Below, one piece after another: positions 36,301 to 45,041 of a DNA stretch of 52,687 nt. The notes below the pieces were generated by a model that saw only the letters and a list, made by a program, of their open reading frames with translations, searched no databases and was not told the DNA's origin. The stretch's first letter is position 1. Each line of letters opens with the position of its first letter. Made by a program: the position numbers and the translations under genes. Origin of the DNA: Bacteroidota bacterium (GTDB lineage: Bacteria; Bacteroidota; Bacteroidia; Flavobacteriales; Flavobacteriaceae); contig JAJRPS010000054.1 of the NCBI GenBank assembly GCA_024280635.1, forward strand, positions 1 through 52,687, given 5' to 3'.

Positions 36301-38922
36301 AGGCTTGCCATTTTCATCAACCGTGGCTACATCAAAACGATGCGGTGTATCCGTCAATAACATGTTACGTGCACGATCTCCTTTTGGCGTACTCAACCCA
36401 ACATATGAGGTGTATGGCGAATAGGTTTTGGAAAACACATCGGTACTAAAATCGCCTCCATTTTCATATACTTTCGTTACAAAGGATGCTTTTAACATTC
36501 CTGGCGACTTACTATTTATTTGTGGGTTTACTGTAAATTTAGCTTTCCCTTCTGCATTAATTTTACCCTTATAAATAGTTTGTTCGTCTGCACTAAAACT
36601 ACGTGCTGGATCATCAAACTCATAATTTGGGAATTGCTTGAAAACTGTTTTTTGTTGATAAAATTTCACATTTACATCTGTCTTTAAATTTTTAGCAATA
36701 GCTCCATGTAACCATAACACTTCTAAATTTGCTTGTACTGGTTTTTTTGAGGTAATAATGGCTGTGTCAAAACCAACTTTTATTTTTAATCGATTTGGTT
36801 TTATGGTTTCTATTTTTATGCTTTTACTAAAATTAGTACCTCCTACACTTACTTTTGCTTGCCAATTACCTGTTACGGCATCAGCATCTGTAGGAATTGT
36901 AAATCGATAAAAATTATTAAGATTATCTGTTTTTATTTCACGATGCACTACTGTTCCTTCTGGGTTAGATAATTCTATTTTCACAGGGTGTCCTTTAGGT
37001 AGCACATTAGCTTTATCATTTAGCATGAATGACAAAAACAAACTATCTCCTGGTCGCCAAACACCACGTTCTCCGTAAATAAATCCTTTTAATCCTTTTT
37101 TAAGTTGCACACCTGACACTTGATATTTACTCATTGACAATGCATTTCCGTCCGCTAACTTTATATACGTGCTTTGTTTATTTTTAGAAACAATAGCAAA
37201 AAATGCAGGTTTGGTTGCATTAAAAAACACAATACCGGTTGCATCAGTAGTTTTTACACCCATTTCTTGTTGTTGAAAATTATAAAATTTCACGGTTGCA
37301 TTTGCTACTGACTGTGTGGTTAATAAATCGGCTACTGCAACAAAATAGGAGTTGTTTAATCCTTTTTTTACGGTAACTCCTAAATTAGATGCCAACACAT
37401 TTGCACTTACTTTTTTATTGCGGTAGTAAGTGTTATGACATGGATTATCACGCTCACGCCAATCATAATCATAGTATGAATTTTCATAATAAGCGCTACC
37501 AAAATCCCAGTAACTATCTTCTATTGCCTCCTCATCATAGTTAATGGTTTCGTCTTTTACTTCAGCAGTATCTTCTCCTTCACACTTATATAAAGAATAG
37601 GATTTTTTAAACGATAACTCTACGCGATAAATAGCTCCTGGATCGCTATTTATAATGGAATTTAAATTGATTGCAAAAGCATTCCACTTGGTTAAATTAT
37701 TGTGTGATTTTTGCTGTAAGTTAATTGTTTTTTTAGCTATAGGACGAGATACTTGACGTAAATTACGCTGTCCTTTTAAACTGTTTTCTTGTAGAAATTG
37801 TAAGACATTATTTTGGTATATTTTAAAAACGGTAACATCTACTGCCTTCAAATTAATGGCTTCAAAATTAAACTTCACATTCTCTGAAGTAGGTAAAATT
37901 GTACCGTTATGCAACAATTTGATTTCTGGTTTAATTTGCTCAAATGCAATTTGCTGTGTATAAGTATCTTTTAATTTATAACCCTCATCACTTTTTATAC
38001 CTTGAAAAACTTCTAAATTGACAACTCCCTTTAATGTGTTTTGAGGAAATACTTTTAGCACGTTACCGTTTACAACATATTTTAACCTTTTAGTACCTTT
38101 TAAAATTACTAATCCTTTGAAATTTTGACTTTTTTGTAGCGGATCTGAGAAATTAATTTCAATGTATTGTTTCCCGCTATTATTAACAGAAACATCTATG
38201 ACCTGAAAATTATTTTTACCAATAATATTAACTAAATAGCTATCTTTTTGATTTACGCCTATTACGGAACCGTTGTAATTAATTTCTATTTTTCCATCAT
38301 CCTCAAAACGTTGAATACTATCAATAGTGAAATTGAAAAATTTAGATGGATTTTGAATTTCATCAAATTTTATTTGTAATTTTTTTCCTTTTTGCGTTGC
38401 AGAAACTAACTGTTTTACTTCTTCAAATGTAACAACATCACTTGTTTTTACCGTACCTAAAAGGTATTGCCAATTTTTATTATAAGATTGAAGCGTATTG
38501 GTACTGACTATGAAATCTTGTTTTATCGTTTTTACTTTAAACGAAAAAGTTTCTAGCTCCGATGGCGTTTTTAGAAATTTATTTAATTTTACAGCAAACA
38601 CATATTCCATATCAGGAGCAAACGTTGTTTCTGGCTGAAAAGAGATGGTTCTGTTATTTAACGCAATCCATTTCCCTTTTGTTTTAGGGGTTATTGAAAA
38701 ATACGAATCGTTTAAAACCGTATTATTACTCCACTCAGCAACAGGTTTTACCAAGACAATTCGCACTTCATCTTTTTTAGAAATTACCCCCGAAGTAACA
38801 TTAGATATTAGCGATAAAAATTGATTCTTATCTGATAAATCATCAATATTGGTCTTGTTTTTGGAGCATGATATTACCATTAACACCAATACTATTGTCG
38901 ATAGAATTTTGTTTAATTTCAT
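33400..38922 (-). CDS. Bacterial alpha-2-macroglobulin lipoprotein (YfhM-like)
   Basis: 1840 residues, anchored by lipidation at Cys19 (lipobox VISC). Macroglobulin-like domains run through the first 1300 residues, with a bait-region and BRD part around FKPVVIYLGPFELK. The thioester motif is PHGCVEQ with Cys1395, followed by an alpha/alpha toroid with repeats such as GFSYWRGGN and MANGG. An acidic, Tyr-rich insertion is bracketed by Cys447 and Cys495. Bacterial A2Ms trap attacking proteases in the periplasm, with PBP1C repairing damaged peptidoglycan. It is preceded by apbE (73 nt) in the same direction. Confidence 0.92.
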   Translation of the reverse strand: MKLNKILSTIVLVLMVISCSKNKTNIDDLSDKNQFLSLISNVTSGVISKKDEVRIVLVKPVAEWSNNTVLNDSYFSITPKTKGKWIALNNRTISFQPETTFAPDMEYVFAVKLNKFLKTPSELETFSFKVKTIKQDFIVSTNTLQSYNKNWQYLLGTVKTSDVVTFEEVKQLVSATQKGKKLQIKFDEIQNPSKFFNFTIDSIQRFEDDGKIEINYNGSVIGVNQKDSYLVNIIGKNNFQVIDVSVNNSGKQYIEINFSDPLQKSQNFKGLVILKGTKRLKYVVNGNVLKVFPQNTLKGVVNLEVFQGIKSDEGYKLKDTYTQQIAFEQIKPEIKLLHNGTILPTSENVKFNFEAINLKAVDVTVFKIYQNNVLQFLQENSLKGQRNLRQVSRPIAKKTINLQQKSHNNLTKWNAFAINLNSIINSDPGAIYRVELSFKKSYSLYKCEGEDTAEVKDETINYDEEAIEDSYWDFGSAYYENSYYDYDWRERDNPCHNTYYRNKKVSANVLASNLGVTVKKGLNNSYFVAVADLLTTQSVANATVKFYNFQQQEMGVKTTDATGIVFFNATKPAFFAIVSKNKQSTYIKLADGNALSMSKYQVSGVQLKKGLKGFIYGERGVWRPGDSLFLSFMLNDKANVLPKGHPVKIELSNPEGTVVHREIKTDNLNNFYRFTIPTDADAVTGNWQAKVSVGGTNFSKSIKIETIKPNRLKIKVGFDTAIITSKKPVQANLEVLWLHGAIAKNLKTDVNVKFYQQKTVFKQFPNYEFDDPARSFSADEQTIYKGKINAEGKAKFTVNPQINSKSPGMLKASFVTKVYENGGDFSTDVFSKTYSPYTSYVGLSTPKGDRARNMLLTDTPHRFDVATVDENGKPIAVRNLEVKIYKVNHSWWWDTASNNLSQYDGRSYKQAIFAKTIATNSKGKATFNFELKYPDWGRFLVRIVNKKSGHATGKMIFVDWPGWAGKARKGNPDEATMLVFTADNKKYNVGETATVTIPTTAGSKALVTIENGTEVLESHWVNAQKGNTQFSFKVTQEMAPNVYISISAIQQHSNTKNDLPIRRYGVTGILVENIKTRLYPQIEMPNVLAPEAKVMVKVKEQTGKPMTYSIAVVDEGLLDLTRFKTPNPWSSFYAKQALGVKTWDIYDDVVGAYGGNINQVFSIGGDGMLAGSKNKKANRFKPVVIYLGPFELKANQTKTHQIQLPKYVGSVRTMVVAHNPDMEAYGNIEKTTPVRKPLMLLASMPRKVTSGEKMRLPITVFAMENKVKNVTVKLKPNSIFKVIGETTKQLHFNQPDEKMVYFDIEVLKNGLGNIEVLASGNGEKASYTIAIDAINPNIATTDVKTIILESNSTQTISFETFGITGTNTASVELSSLPTMDFNTRLQYLIRYPHGCVEQTTSSVFPQLFLNDIFDLSSEKKNKIQFNVQNGIDRLAHFQMANGGFSYWRGGNTANDWSSSYAGHFLIEAEKKGFVLPISFKSKWISYQRNAARNWRLNTQKHSKGLAQAYRLYTLALAGSADLSSMNRLRETKGINNESKLRLAAAYALIGQKEVANNIVNTTSYDFPPQKYNYYTYGSSDRNKAMVLETFVLMKDVVKARALGKTIAASLSDKRYMSTQTTAYSLLAMAKYAKLIGGKGLYVTVKTNENTTVNMQTSKTLLSRKLTSKNGENSVQLTNKANNIVYVSVLNTGVLPVGKEKVVQRNLVATVSYKTKNGKKINVSKLSQATNFVAEITISNTKNVKVKDVALTEIIPSGWEIVNTRFTDFGSFNANKVDHEDIRDDRSNFYFDLKPMETKTVRVLLNASYLGTYYLPGVQCEAMYDHDYLVRTKGQWVEIVK

Positions 38923-38995
38923 TGAAAATATAGCTTTAAGATTTTAAAACCCTTAAAGTACAAAAAACGAAAATAGCATCTGATTTTTGAAGATC

Positions 38996-39994
38996 TTATT
39001 TTGGAAAATTATTCAAGGATAAGGTTTGCATTTTTTGAGCATCATCTTCATAAATAAAATACACTTGTAACTCTGGATGCGTTTTTAAAAGCGCAGTTAC
39101 GCTTTTAATCCCCATTGCTTTAAAAGCGGTTGCATAGGCGTCAGCTACTGCGCAAGTTGGTGCAATTACCGACACACTTAAAATATTTGTTTTACTAGGG
39201 AATCCCGTTTTAGGGTTGATAATGTGTGCGTATTTATTACCGTTTTCATCTACCTTAAATTTACGATATACTCCTGATGTTGCCATTGCTTTATTGCTTA
39301 ATGAAATCACTAACTGCTGACTTTGAGTGCCGTCAAAATTTGGCTTTTCAATTCCGATTCTAAACGGTTTATTTTTAATTAAATTTTTTCCTTTTGCTAC
39401 AATTTCTCCTCCAATATCAATCAAATAATTTTGATATCCTTTGTTTTCTAAAAATTTAGAAATTACATCTAATCCATATCCTTTTGCTATGGCATTAAAA
39501 TCAATAAATGTATTTTTTTGTTTGCTGATTTTGTTGTTTATAATTTTCACTTTATCAAATCCTACGGACTGCATTAAACTATCTATTTTTAAGCTATCCA
39601 AGCTTACTATTCTGCCTGATGGTCCAAAATCCCATGCATTAACCAAAACCCCTATTGTGGGATCAAAATACCCATTGGTTTCTTTATAAATTTGTTTTGA
39701 AATTTGAAACACTTTTTCAAAGTGCTTACCTACCACAACCGTAGTATCTCCTGTATTTATTTTAGTAATATCAGAATCTTTCCAATATGTAGACATCGCT
39801 TTATTTACTTGAGTAAATAAACTGTCATATTGTTTATCATATTGATGTGCTACAGTGTCAAATAATTGGATGTTATAGTATGTGCCAAAAACATTTCCTG
39901 AAGTGGTGGTATTAACATGTTTTTGAGTTTTTACTTCCTTTTTACAAGAAATAAAAACAATCATGATAATAAAAATTAGTCCTATTTTTTTCAT
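38996..39994 (-). CDS. apbE: FAD:protein FMN transferase, ApbE family lipoprotein
   Basis: About 332 residues, with lipobox FISC (Cys17) when started at the ATG at 39994; the upstream ATG at 40015 adds only seven residues. ApbE signatures are GTYYNIQ, MSTYWKDSDITKIN, IDFNAIAKGYGLDVI, LIDIGGEIVAKGKN, and the C-terminal ATSGVYRKF with AHIINPKTG. The enzyme transfers FMN to a threonine of target proteins, and NqrB and NqrC, encoded at 50.5-52.5 kb, are the usual targets. It is downstream of the DEAD-box helicase and a conserved 125-residue gene. Confidence 0.92.
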   Translation of the reverse strand: MKKIGLIFIIMIVFISCKKEVKTQKHVNTTTSGNVFGTYYNIQLFDTVAHQYDKQYDSLFTQVNKAMSTYWKDSDITKINTGDTTVVVGKHFEKVFQISKQIYKETNGYFDPTIGVLVNAWDFGPSGRIVSLDSLKIDSLMQSVGFDKVKIINNKISKQKNTFIDFNAIAKGYGLDVISKFLENKGYQNYLIDIGGEIVAKGKNLIKNKPFRIGIEKPNFDGTQSQQLVISLSNKAMATSGVYRKFKVDENGNKYAHIINPKTGFPSKTNILSVSVIAPTCAVADAYATAFKAMGIKSVTALLKTHPELQVYFIYEDDAQKMQTLSLNNFPK

Positions 39995-40042
39995 GGTTTC
40001 TGTTTCTAATACCAATTTAACAGTTTAACTATTTCCTTAAAA

Positions 40043-40420
40043 TTAATTTAGATTCATGTCCAAAACCTGGATACCGTTATATTCTATCAGATATTCTTCA
40101 TTTAAGTAAATAGGCAAAGCTTCCCCTTTCGGATTTCCTAAACCTACACCCGCATACAATACTTTCGCATCTTTTTCATGCGCATGTTTTTTGAAAGTTT
40201 CCATCCAAATTACATCATAATTATTAGGATTATCAGGTAATAATACTGCTTTTACAATCACAAAATAATATTGATTGTTTTTATCAATACACACAAATTG
40301 AGGATGCCTTTTCAAGGTACTATTTATGGCTATAAATTCAAAACCACGCTGTTCTAAATCTTCCCCTACATGATTCATTGCTAAATTATGCAATTCTTGT
40401 TTGGTTAAAAATTTTGACAT
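40043..40420 (-). CDS. Conserved small protein of the nqr/apbE neighbourhood
   Basis: 125 residues with no signal peptide. It reads as a small alpha/beta protein resembling a nuclease/PD-D/ExK-like or DUF scaffold (HPQFVCIDKNNQYYFVIVKAV, then KDAKVLYAGVGLGNP). I recall near-identical short Flavobacteriaceae proteins sometimes named as NqrF-associated because they lie between nqrF and apbE, but no function is known. It starts 2 nt after the DEAD-box stop and 48 nt before apbE, so it is translated from the same mRNA. Confidence 0.75.
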   Translation of the reverse strand: MSKFLTKQELHNLAMNHVGEDLEQRGFEFIAINSTLKRHPQFVCIDKNNQYYFVIVKAVLLPDNPNNYDVIWMETFKKHAHEKDAKVLYAGVGLGNPKGEALPIYLNEEYLIEYNGIQVLDMNLN

Positions 40421-40422
40421 GA

Positions 40423-41781
40423 TTATTTTCTTTTATTACGCATATTATACGTTTTATCACCTTTTGTCTTTGGTTTTTTATATTTTTTAGCTATTTCTCT
40501 ACGATAAGACCCTCCTTGATTGGTTTTACTATTTTTTTCTGATTTTTCATGAAAAGCAGGACCTGGAGCATGTTCATCTGCTCCTCTATTATTTGGATTG
40601 TTAGGTTCGTAATTTTTAGGTTGTTCTTCTGGTGTTAAACGCGTAGCTATCTCTACTTCTTCAGGTAGTTCTAATTTTGGAATTTCATATTGCATTAAAC
40701 CTTCAATAGCATCTTTTAATACTTGCTCTTTTTCCGTAGTAAATAAAACCGTTTTTCCTTCGTGTTTTGCTCTACCTGTTCTACCAATACGGTGCATGTA
40801 ATTTTCAGGGAAATTTGGAGTATCAAAATTGAATACATGCGATATTTCATCTAAATCTAAACCACGTGCCATAACATCTGTAGCTACTAAAATACGATTT
40901 TTTCCTTCATCAAATTGACGAATAGAACGGATACGGTAATTTTGCGTTTTATTGGAGTGTATGACACATAACTCTTTATTAAAACGCTCTTCCAATGCTT
41001 CAAATAAACGATCGGCACTTCTTTTATTAGACACAAAAACCAATACTTTTTTATAATTGGTTTTATCTTTTATTAAATGTATTAATAAATTTACTTTGGT
41101 ATAAAAATTAGGAACATCATAACAAGATTGCGCAATATTATCTAAGGGTGTACCTGAAACGGCTATTTGTATTTTTTGGGGGGCTGTAAAAAAATCATTT
41201 ATAAGTGCTTCTACATCATCCGTCATGGTTGCCGAAAACATAATGTTTTGACGTCTTTTAGGCAATACATCAAAAATATTTAAAAGCTGAAAACGGAAAC
41301 CCAAATCCAACATTACATCTACTTCATCAATAATTAATTTTTGGATTGCTTTTAATTGCAAGGTTCTGCTTACAGCTAAATCATACAAACGACCTGGAGT
41401 TGCCACAATAATATCAGTACCTTGAGCTACTGCTTGCTTTTGGGTATTGATATTGGTACCTCCATAAATTCCTAAAATTCTTAAATTGAGATATTTGGTT
41501 AGCTTTTCAATTTCATCAACTACTTGTATGACTAACTCACGCGTAGGTACTAAAACCAGTATGCGTGGATTAATTTGTTTTGAAAACTTTAAATCGGATA
41601 AAACGGGCAGCATGTAAGCAAAGGTTTTACCGGTACCTGTTTGTGCTATACCCACTACATCTGTACCAGAACGCACTACATTATAAGCTTCTTCCTGTAT
41701 TGGTGTAGGTGTTGTAAAACCTAAATCTTCAAGGGCGTAATTGATTTGCTTGGATAAGTTTAAATCGTCAAAAGTCATCAT
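40423..41781 (-). CDS. DEAD-box RNA helicase (DEVD variant)
   Basis: 452 residues: Q motif TPTPIQE (about 25-30), Walker A AQTGTGKT (46-53), PTRELV, the Walker B box IDEVDVMLDLGF (Asp152-Asp155) with DEVD in place of DEAD, SAT at 183-185, and C-terminal motifs ATDVMARGLD and HRIGRTGR. The tail (from about 370) is basic and low-complexity (RREIAKKYKKPKTKGDK), as in RhlE-type helicases. It probably works on ribosome assembly or mRNA turnover. Two ATGs at 41781 and 41778 are possible. A TATCTTTG box lies at 41802-41809. First gene of the operon continuing into the small protein and apbE. Confidence 0.93.
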   Translation of the reverse strand: MMTFDDLNLSKQINYALEDLGFTTPTPIQEEAYNVVRSGTDVVGIAQTGTGKTFAYMLPVLSDLKFSKQINPRILVLVPTRELVIQVVDEIEKLTKYLNLRILGIYGGTNINTQKQAVAQGTDIIVATPGRLYDLAVSRTLQLKAIQKLIIDEVDVMLDLGFRFQLLNIFDVLPKRRQNIMFSATMTDDVEALINDFFTAPQKIQIAVSGTPLDNIAQSCYDVPNFYTKVNLLIHLIKDKTNYKKVLVFVSNKRSADRLFEALEERFNKELCVIHSNKTQNYRIRSIRQFDEGKNRILVATDVMARGLDLDEISHVFNFDTPNFPENYMHRIGRTGRAKHEGKTVLFTTEKEQVLKDAIEGLMQYEIPKLELPEEVEIATRLTPEEQPKNYEPNNPNNRGADEHAPGPAFHEKSEKNSKTNQGGSYRREIAKKYKKPKTKGDKTYNMRNKRK

Positions 41782-41801
41782 TTGTATTCTTTAATTTTGG
41801 G

Positions 41802-41809
41802 CAAAGATA
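41802..41809 (-). promoter_or_regulatory. -7 box (TATCTTTG) of helicase-apbE operon
   Basis: Minus-strand TATCTTTG 20 nt before the first ATG; no TTG at the ideal distance. It suggests that apbE has its own transcript, separate from nqr. Confidence 0.45.
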
Positions 41810-42093
41810 CAGCTTTCAAAAAAAAGACCGCTACGCTTAAAGGAAAAAGAAAATGACTGCTTCACTAGCTGATAAAGGCATAATACCTGCTTAACATCAA
41901 TACACTCGGTGTAAATCGTTTTGAAATTAAATTGATATAAGATTGCTTCGATTTAAGAGGCTAGAAAAAAGACTATCTCTCAATAAATCTCCTCACTCAA
42001 GCGTGCGAAGTATTAACCTACACTTTTATTAACTTTCGATATAGAACATCGAGGAATTTCCCTTTTAGGTTATCGCTTGTAATTAAACGTAAA
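41810..42093. other. Intergenic region with nested inverted repeats, no gene
   Basis: The 396-bp gap between the helicase and the protease genes holds no recognised gene. Nested inverted repeats occur: CAAGCG (41998-42003) with CGCTTG (42074-42079), AACCTA (42015-42020) with TAGGTT (42066-42071), and an inner TCGAT / ATCGA pair (42036-42040, 42048-42052). A terminator follows at 42094. Read on the plus strand this could be a small RNA of about 130 nt ending at the terminator. No promoter match is evident. Confidence 0.35.
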
Positions 42094-42130
42094 AATCCCC
42101 CGAAATATATATTTCGGAGGATTCTTTTTT
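42094..42130. terminator. Bidirectional terminator after the M43 protease gene
   Basis: AATCC-C-CCGAAATATA / TATTTCGG-A-GGATT hairpin. T-runs occur on both strands: CTTTTTT on plus, ATTTTT on minus. Confidence 0.75.
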
Positions 42131-42177
42131 AAAAGATCTCGACTACGCTTGATCTGAAAATTTTATTGTGATTCGTT

Positions 42178-42430
42178 TTATTGTATCACTATTTTTTTAG
42201 TTGCTTTTTTAGCACCACTTTCAATAGTTAACATATATACTCCTGCTGCTACTGATTTAAAATCGATAGCTTTACTAAAAGTTGCTGCGTTATTATTGAA
42301 TTGATTTGCATATACTTTTCGTCCTCTAATATCAAATAAAGATACTTGTACGTCTTCATTTGAGCTTAATGTAATGTTTACATTACCGTTAGATGGATTT
42401 GGATATACATTAAATAACGCAAAATCATTA
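42178..42430 (-). repeat. T9SS sorting-domain coding region, copy A of a direct repeat
   Basis: The last 78 codons encode a TIGR04183-type sorting domain that is closely repeated at 45042-45290. By hand alignment 62 of 78 residues are identical, and long identical stretches are also visible at the DNA level (GGATTTGGATA, ATAGATTTTAG-like cores). Confidence 0.8.
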
Positions 42431-44925
42431 TCGGCAACAGATAAAACTGTAGATTTTCCAAAATAATATGTTCCATTAATACCTGTAGCAAAAGTTGCTG
42501 TTAACGTTACTTCAGTACCAAATGCACCAATAGCTGCTGAAGCAACCTCTTGTGTGGTTCCGTTATCTTTAATAACCATTAATGTGCTTCTATTATTCCC
42601 AGTTGCTGTTTCCCAAGCAGCAATTTCAGTTTCGGTAAAATAAAACTTTACTGTTGCGTTACCTGATGCTTGTGTAGTTGCTGGTGTAATAGTAAATGTT
42701 TTATCAGTTACAAAATTAGCTGCACCTGCTACTTGATACATTTGCGCAGTACCAGAAGCTCTTGACACTGAGGTTGACACACAACCGTAATCAACTCCGT
42801 TTGTGTTATTAATATCCACCATTACATTACCACTTACTCCATCTACATTGTAAATCACTCCTGTACTAGACAATGAAATTTGAGTAGCAGCACCCGAATT
42901 AACTGCCGTTTGTACTGCTGTTGCTGTTTGAGCTATAATCGTAACTGTATCCCATATTAACAAACTTCCATTTGAATCTGTTCTTACATGTCTCATAGCA
43001 AGTTCCCCTGTTTGACCCGCTAAACCTAAGGGCATATTTACAGTAGTTACTCCACCTGGATCTCCTGCTGCTGCTACCCCTGACGATATTAATGTGCCTG
43101 CTAAAATTGTAGCTTCTGAAGAAGAATCAGTTGTAAAGTATAACTCATACGGTTCTGTTGTAGTATATCCTGCCAACGCATAACTTAAGTTAATAGTTGT
43201 TGCTCCCATTGGTATTGTAAATGCTGTAGTAATTATATAATTATTTGGAGTTGTCGTTCCAACCCCACCAAGTAATGTTAAATCAGAAGCAGAGTACATG
43301 CAAGGATCCGTAATACCTCCCCAAGTGCCTAATCCATTCAATAAGCCCCAGTTCTCACCATCACCATCACCATCAATAATTACTAATCCTCCACTATTAC
43401 CATCTTCTGTAAAAACAGTTGCACTTGTCAAGGCATTTGGCACCACATCATTATCTGCAACTGTAACAATATTTTGGGCTGTTGCTGCTGTTGTTACCAA
43501 TGCATCACCACCGTTTGCATTTACGGTTAAACCTAAAGTTACTACTTCATCTCCCTCAACAAATCCGTCATTATAAATACGCAAAGTAACACTCTTATCT
43601 GCAATTGATCCGGTTGTAAATGTTATTGGATTTCCTATAATTTCATAATCAAGAGTACTAGTTGCTGTACCACTACCTGTTACGGTTACAGTTGCATCTG
43701 CAGAAGGTGCTTCACCTATTTTTAAGGTAATTGTTACATCAGTGTAACTACAATCCGTGCCTTCATTTATCGTTTGTGCTGCATTTTCAAAACTAACATA
43801 TGGTGCTGGTGCCTGTCCGGCTGTTGAACTTGGTAATTGTGACAAACCATCTGCATTAGCTAATACAGTATCTATTCTTAATACTTGGTCTGCAGTAAAA
43901 ATATTCATACAGCTATCATCAGAATAATCCATATAATTTTCTACCATATCTGTTCCTGGGTCTGCAGGACACGAATCATTACCTGTTGCACACCCAAAAT
44001 TAGAACCACTTGCATTTGGCGTATCATTACAAAAATCATCAACGGTACAATCACCATCTCCCCAAATATGACGTAAACCAATCCAATGACCTGCTTCATG
44101 TGTTAATGTTCTCCCTAAATTATAAGGTGCTGCAGAACCTGGGTTAGCCACAGAACCTACTGTGCCATATCCAATTACTACCCCATTATTAATTACTGTA
44201 CCTCCATTTGCACTTAATCCTGGTAAAGTTGAATTACTTGGAAACTGAGCATAACCTAAAATTCCTCCTGAAATATCTGCTGTCCAAACGTTTGCGTATT
44301 GAGCATAATCCCATCCAGTTGATTTAATTTCCAAACCACCACCTCCTACATCAAAATCCGATGTAGGAAAAGGTCCTGAACCGTATGTAGTTATTCTTTC
44401 TATACCTGGCTCAGTTAAAAGATTTCCTGAAGGATCTACTAAAGCAGGAATGAATGTAATTTGTGCGCTTGCTGCAACTGCACTTCCGCTTCCTGCATTA
44501 TTATTAAAATCAATATTTAATTGATCTATTTGAGCTTGCACTAGAGCTGCTGACAAATTAGTTGGTCCTGTTCCGCTTGATATAATATGGAATATAATTG
44601 GAATTTCTACCGCTACCAATTTAAATGTACCTGCCGCTTTTTGTGCAGCAATTTCTGCTTTACGAGCTTGCATTAGCGGTGCTAACCAATCTTCAAATTG
44701 CTGAGTTGTGGTGGTTATACCTTCTCTTTGTTTTCTTAAAGCATCCATTTCTACAGATGCACATCTTACAAAACCTGTTTTACTTAAAGATTTTTGACTC
44801 TCTGCATTTAATTGCATTTTTTGAGTAGATAATTGGCTTTCTTTTAGTTGCAATTGAGCCTTTGCATTAACAGCAAACAACATACCAATTACAATTAGTA
44901 CCATACTAAGTGTAGTTTTTTTCAT
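42178..44925 (-). CDS. Secreted M43 (pappalysin-like) zinc metalloprotease with T9SS sorting domain
   Basis: 915 residues. A signal peptide (about 1-23) is followed by a propeptide and an M43 catalytic domain with HEAGHWIGLRH (His276, His280, His286) and the CTVDDFCNDTP region typical of pappalysin/cytophagalysin enzymes. A Calx-beta domain (about 380-500) and an anchor-J-like beta domain (about 510-680) follow. The last 78 residues are a type A T9SS sorting domain (FNVYPNPSNGN...KKIVIQ). The product would cross the outer membrane by T9SS and be attached or released at the surface. It is monocistronic with its own promoter. Confidence 0.9.
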   Translation of the reverse strand: MKKTTLSMVLIVIGMLFAVNAKAQLQLKESQLSTQKMQLNAESQKSLSKTGFVRCASVEMDALRKQREGITTTTQQFEDWLAPLMQARKAEIAAQKAAGTFKLVAVEIPIIFHIISSGTGPTNLSAALVQAQIDQLNIDFNNNAGSGSAVAASAQITFIPALVDPSGNLLTEPGIERITTYGSGPFPTSDFDVGGGGLEIKSTGWDYAQYANVWTADISGGILGYAQFPSNSTLPGLSANGGTVINNGVVIGYGTVGSVANPGSAAPYNLGRTLTHEAGHWIGLRHIWGDGDCTVDDFCNDTPNASGSNFGCATGNDSCPADPGTDMVENYMDYSDDSCMNIFTADQVLRIDTVLANADGLSQLPSSTAGQAPAPYVSFENAAQTINEGTDCSYTDVTITLKIGEAPSADATVTVTGSGTATSTLDYEIIGNPITFTTGSIADKSVTLRIYNDGFVEGDEVVTLGLTVNANGGDALVTTAATAQNIVTVADNDVVPNALTSATVFTEDGNSGGLVIIDGDGDGENWGLLNGLGTWGGITDPCMYSASDLTLLGGVGTTTPNNYIITTAFTIPMGATTINLSYALAGYTTTEPYELYFTTDSSSEATILAGTLISSGVAAAGDPGGVTTVNMPLGLAGQTGELAMRHVRTDSNGSLLIWDTVTIIAQTATAVQTAVNSGAATQISLSSTGVIYNVDGVSGNVMVDINNTNGVDYGCVSTSVSRASGTAQMYQVAGAANFVTDKTFTITPATTQASGNATVKFYFTETEIAAWETATGNNRSTLMVIKDNGTTQEVASAAIGAFGTEVTLTATFATGINGTYYFGKSTVLSVADNDFALFNVYPNPSNGNVNITLSSNEDVQVSLFDIRGRKVYANQFNNNAATFSKAIDFKSVAAGVYMLTIESGAKKATKKIVIQ

Positions 44926-44959
44926 AATGTATTTTTGAGGGTTATTAAAAATTTGGTCC

Positions 44960-44990
44960 CAAATATAACCTTTTTTTTTTTAAAACACAA
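44960..44990 (-). promoter_or_regulatory. Bacteroidota-type promoter of M43 protease gene
   Basis: Minus-strand TTG at 44990-44988, a 20-nt spacer and TATATTTG at 44967-44960, 34 nt before the ATG at 44925. The TTG lies in the T-run of the upstream gene's terminator. Confidence 0.6.
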
Positions 44991-45017
44991 AAAACCAGCA
45001 CAATAAGTGCTGGTTTT
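44988..45017 (-). terminator. Terminator of reprolysin-like protease gene
   Basis: AACCAGCAC / GTGCTGGTT hairpin with a TTATT loop and TTTTTT tail on the minus strand, 24 nt after the stop at 45042. Confidence 0.85.
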
Positions 45018-45041
45018 AAATTTATATTGTGAAATCTATAC

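Noticed and set aside
40423-41781. DEVD instead of DEAD in the helicase as a possible novelty
   Set aside because: Such Walker B variants are common in Flavobacteriaceae helicases and all other motifs are intact.
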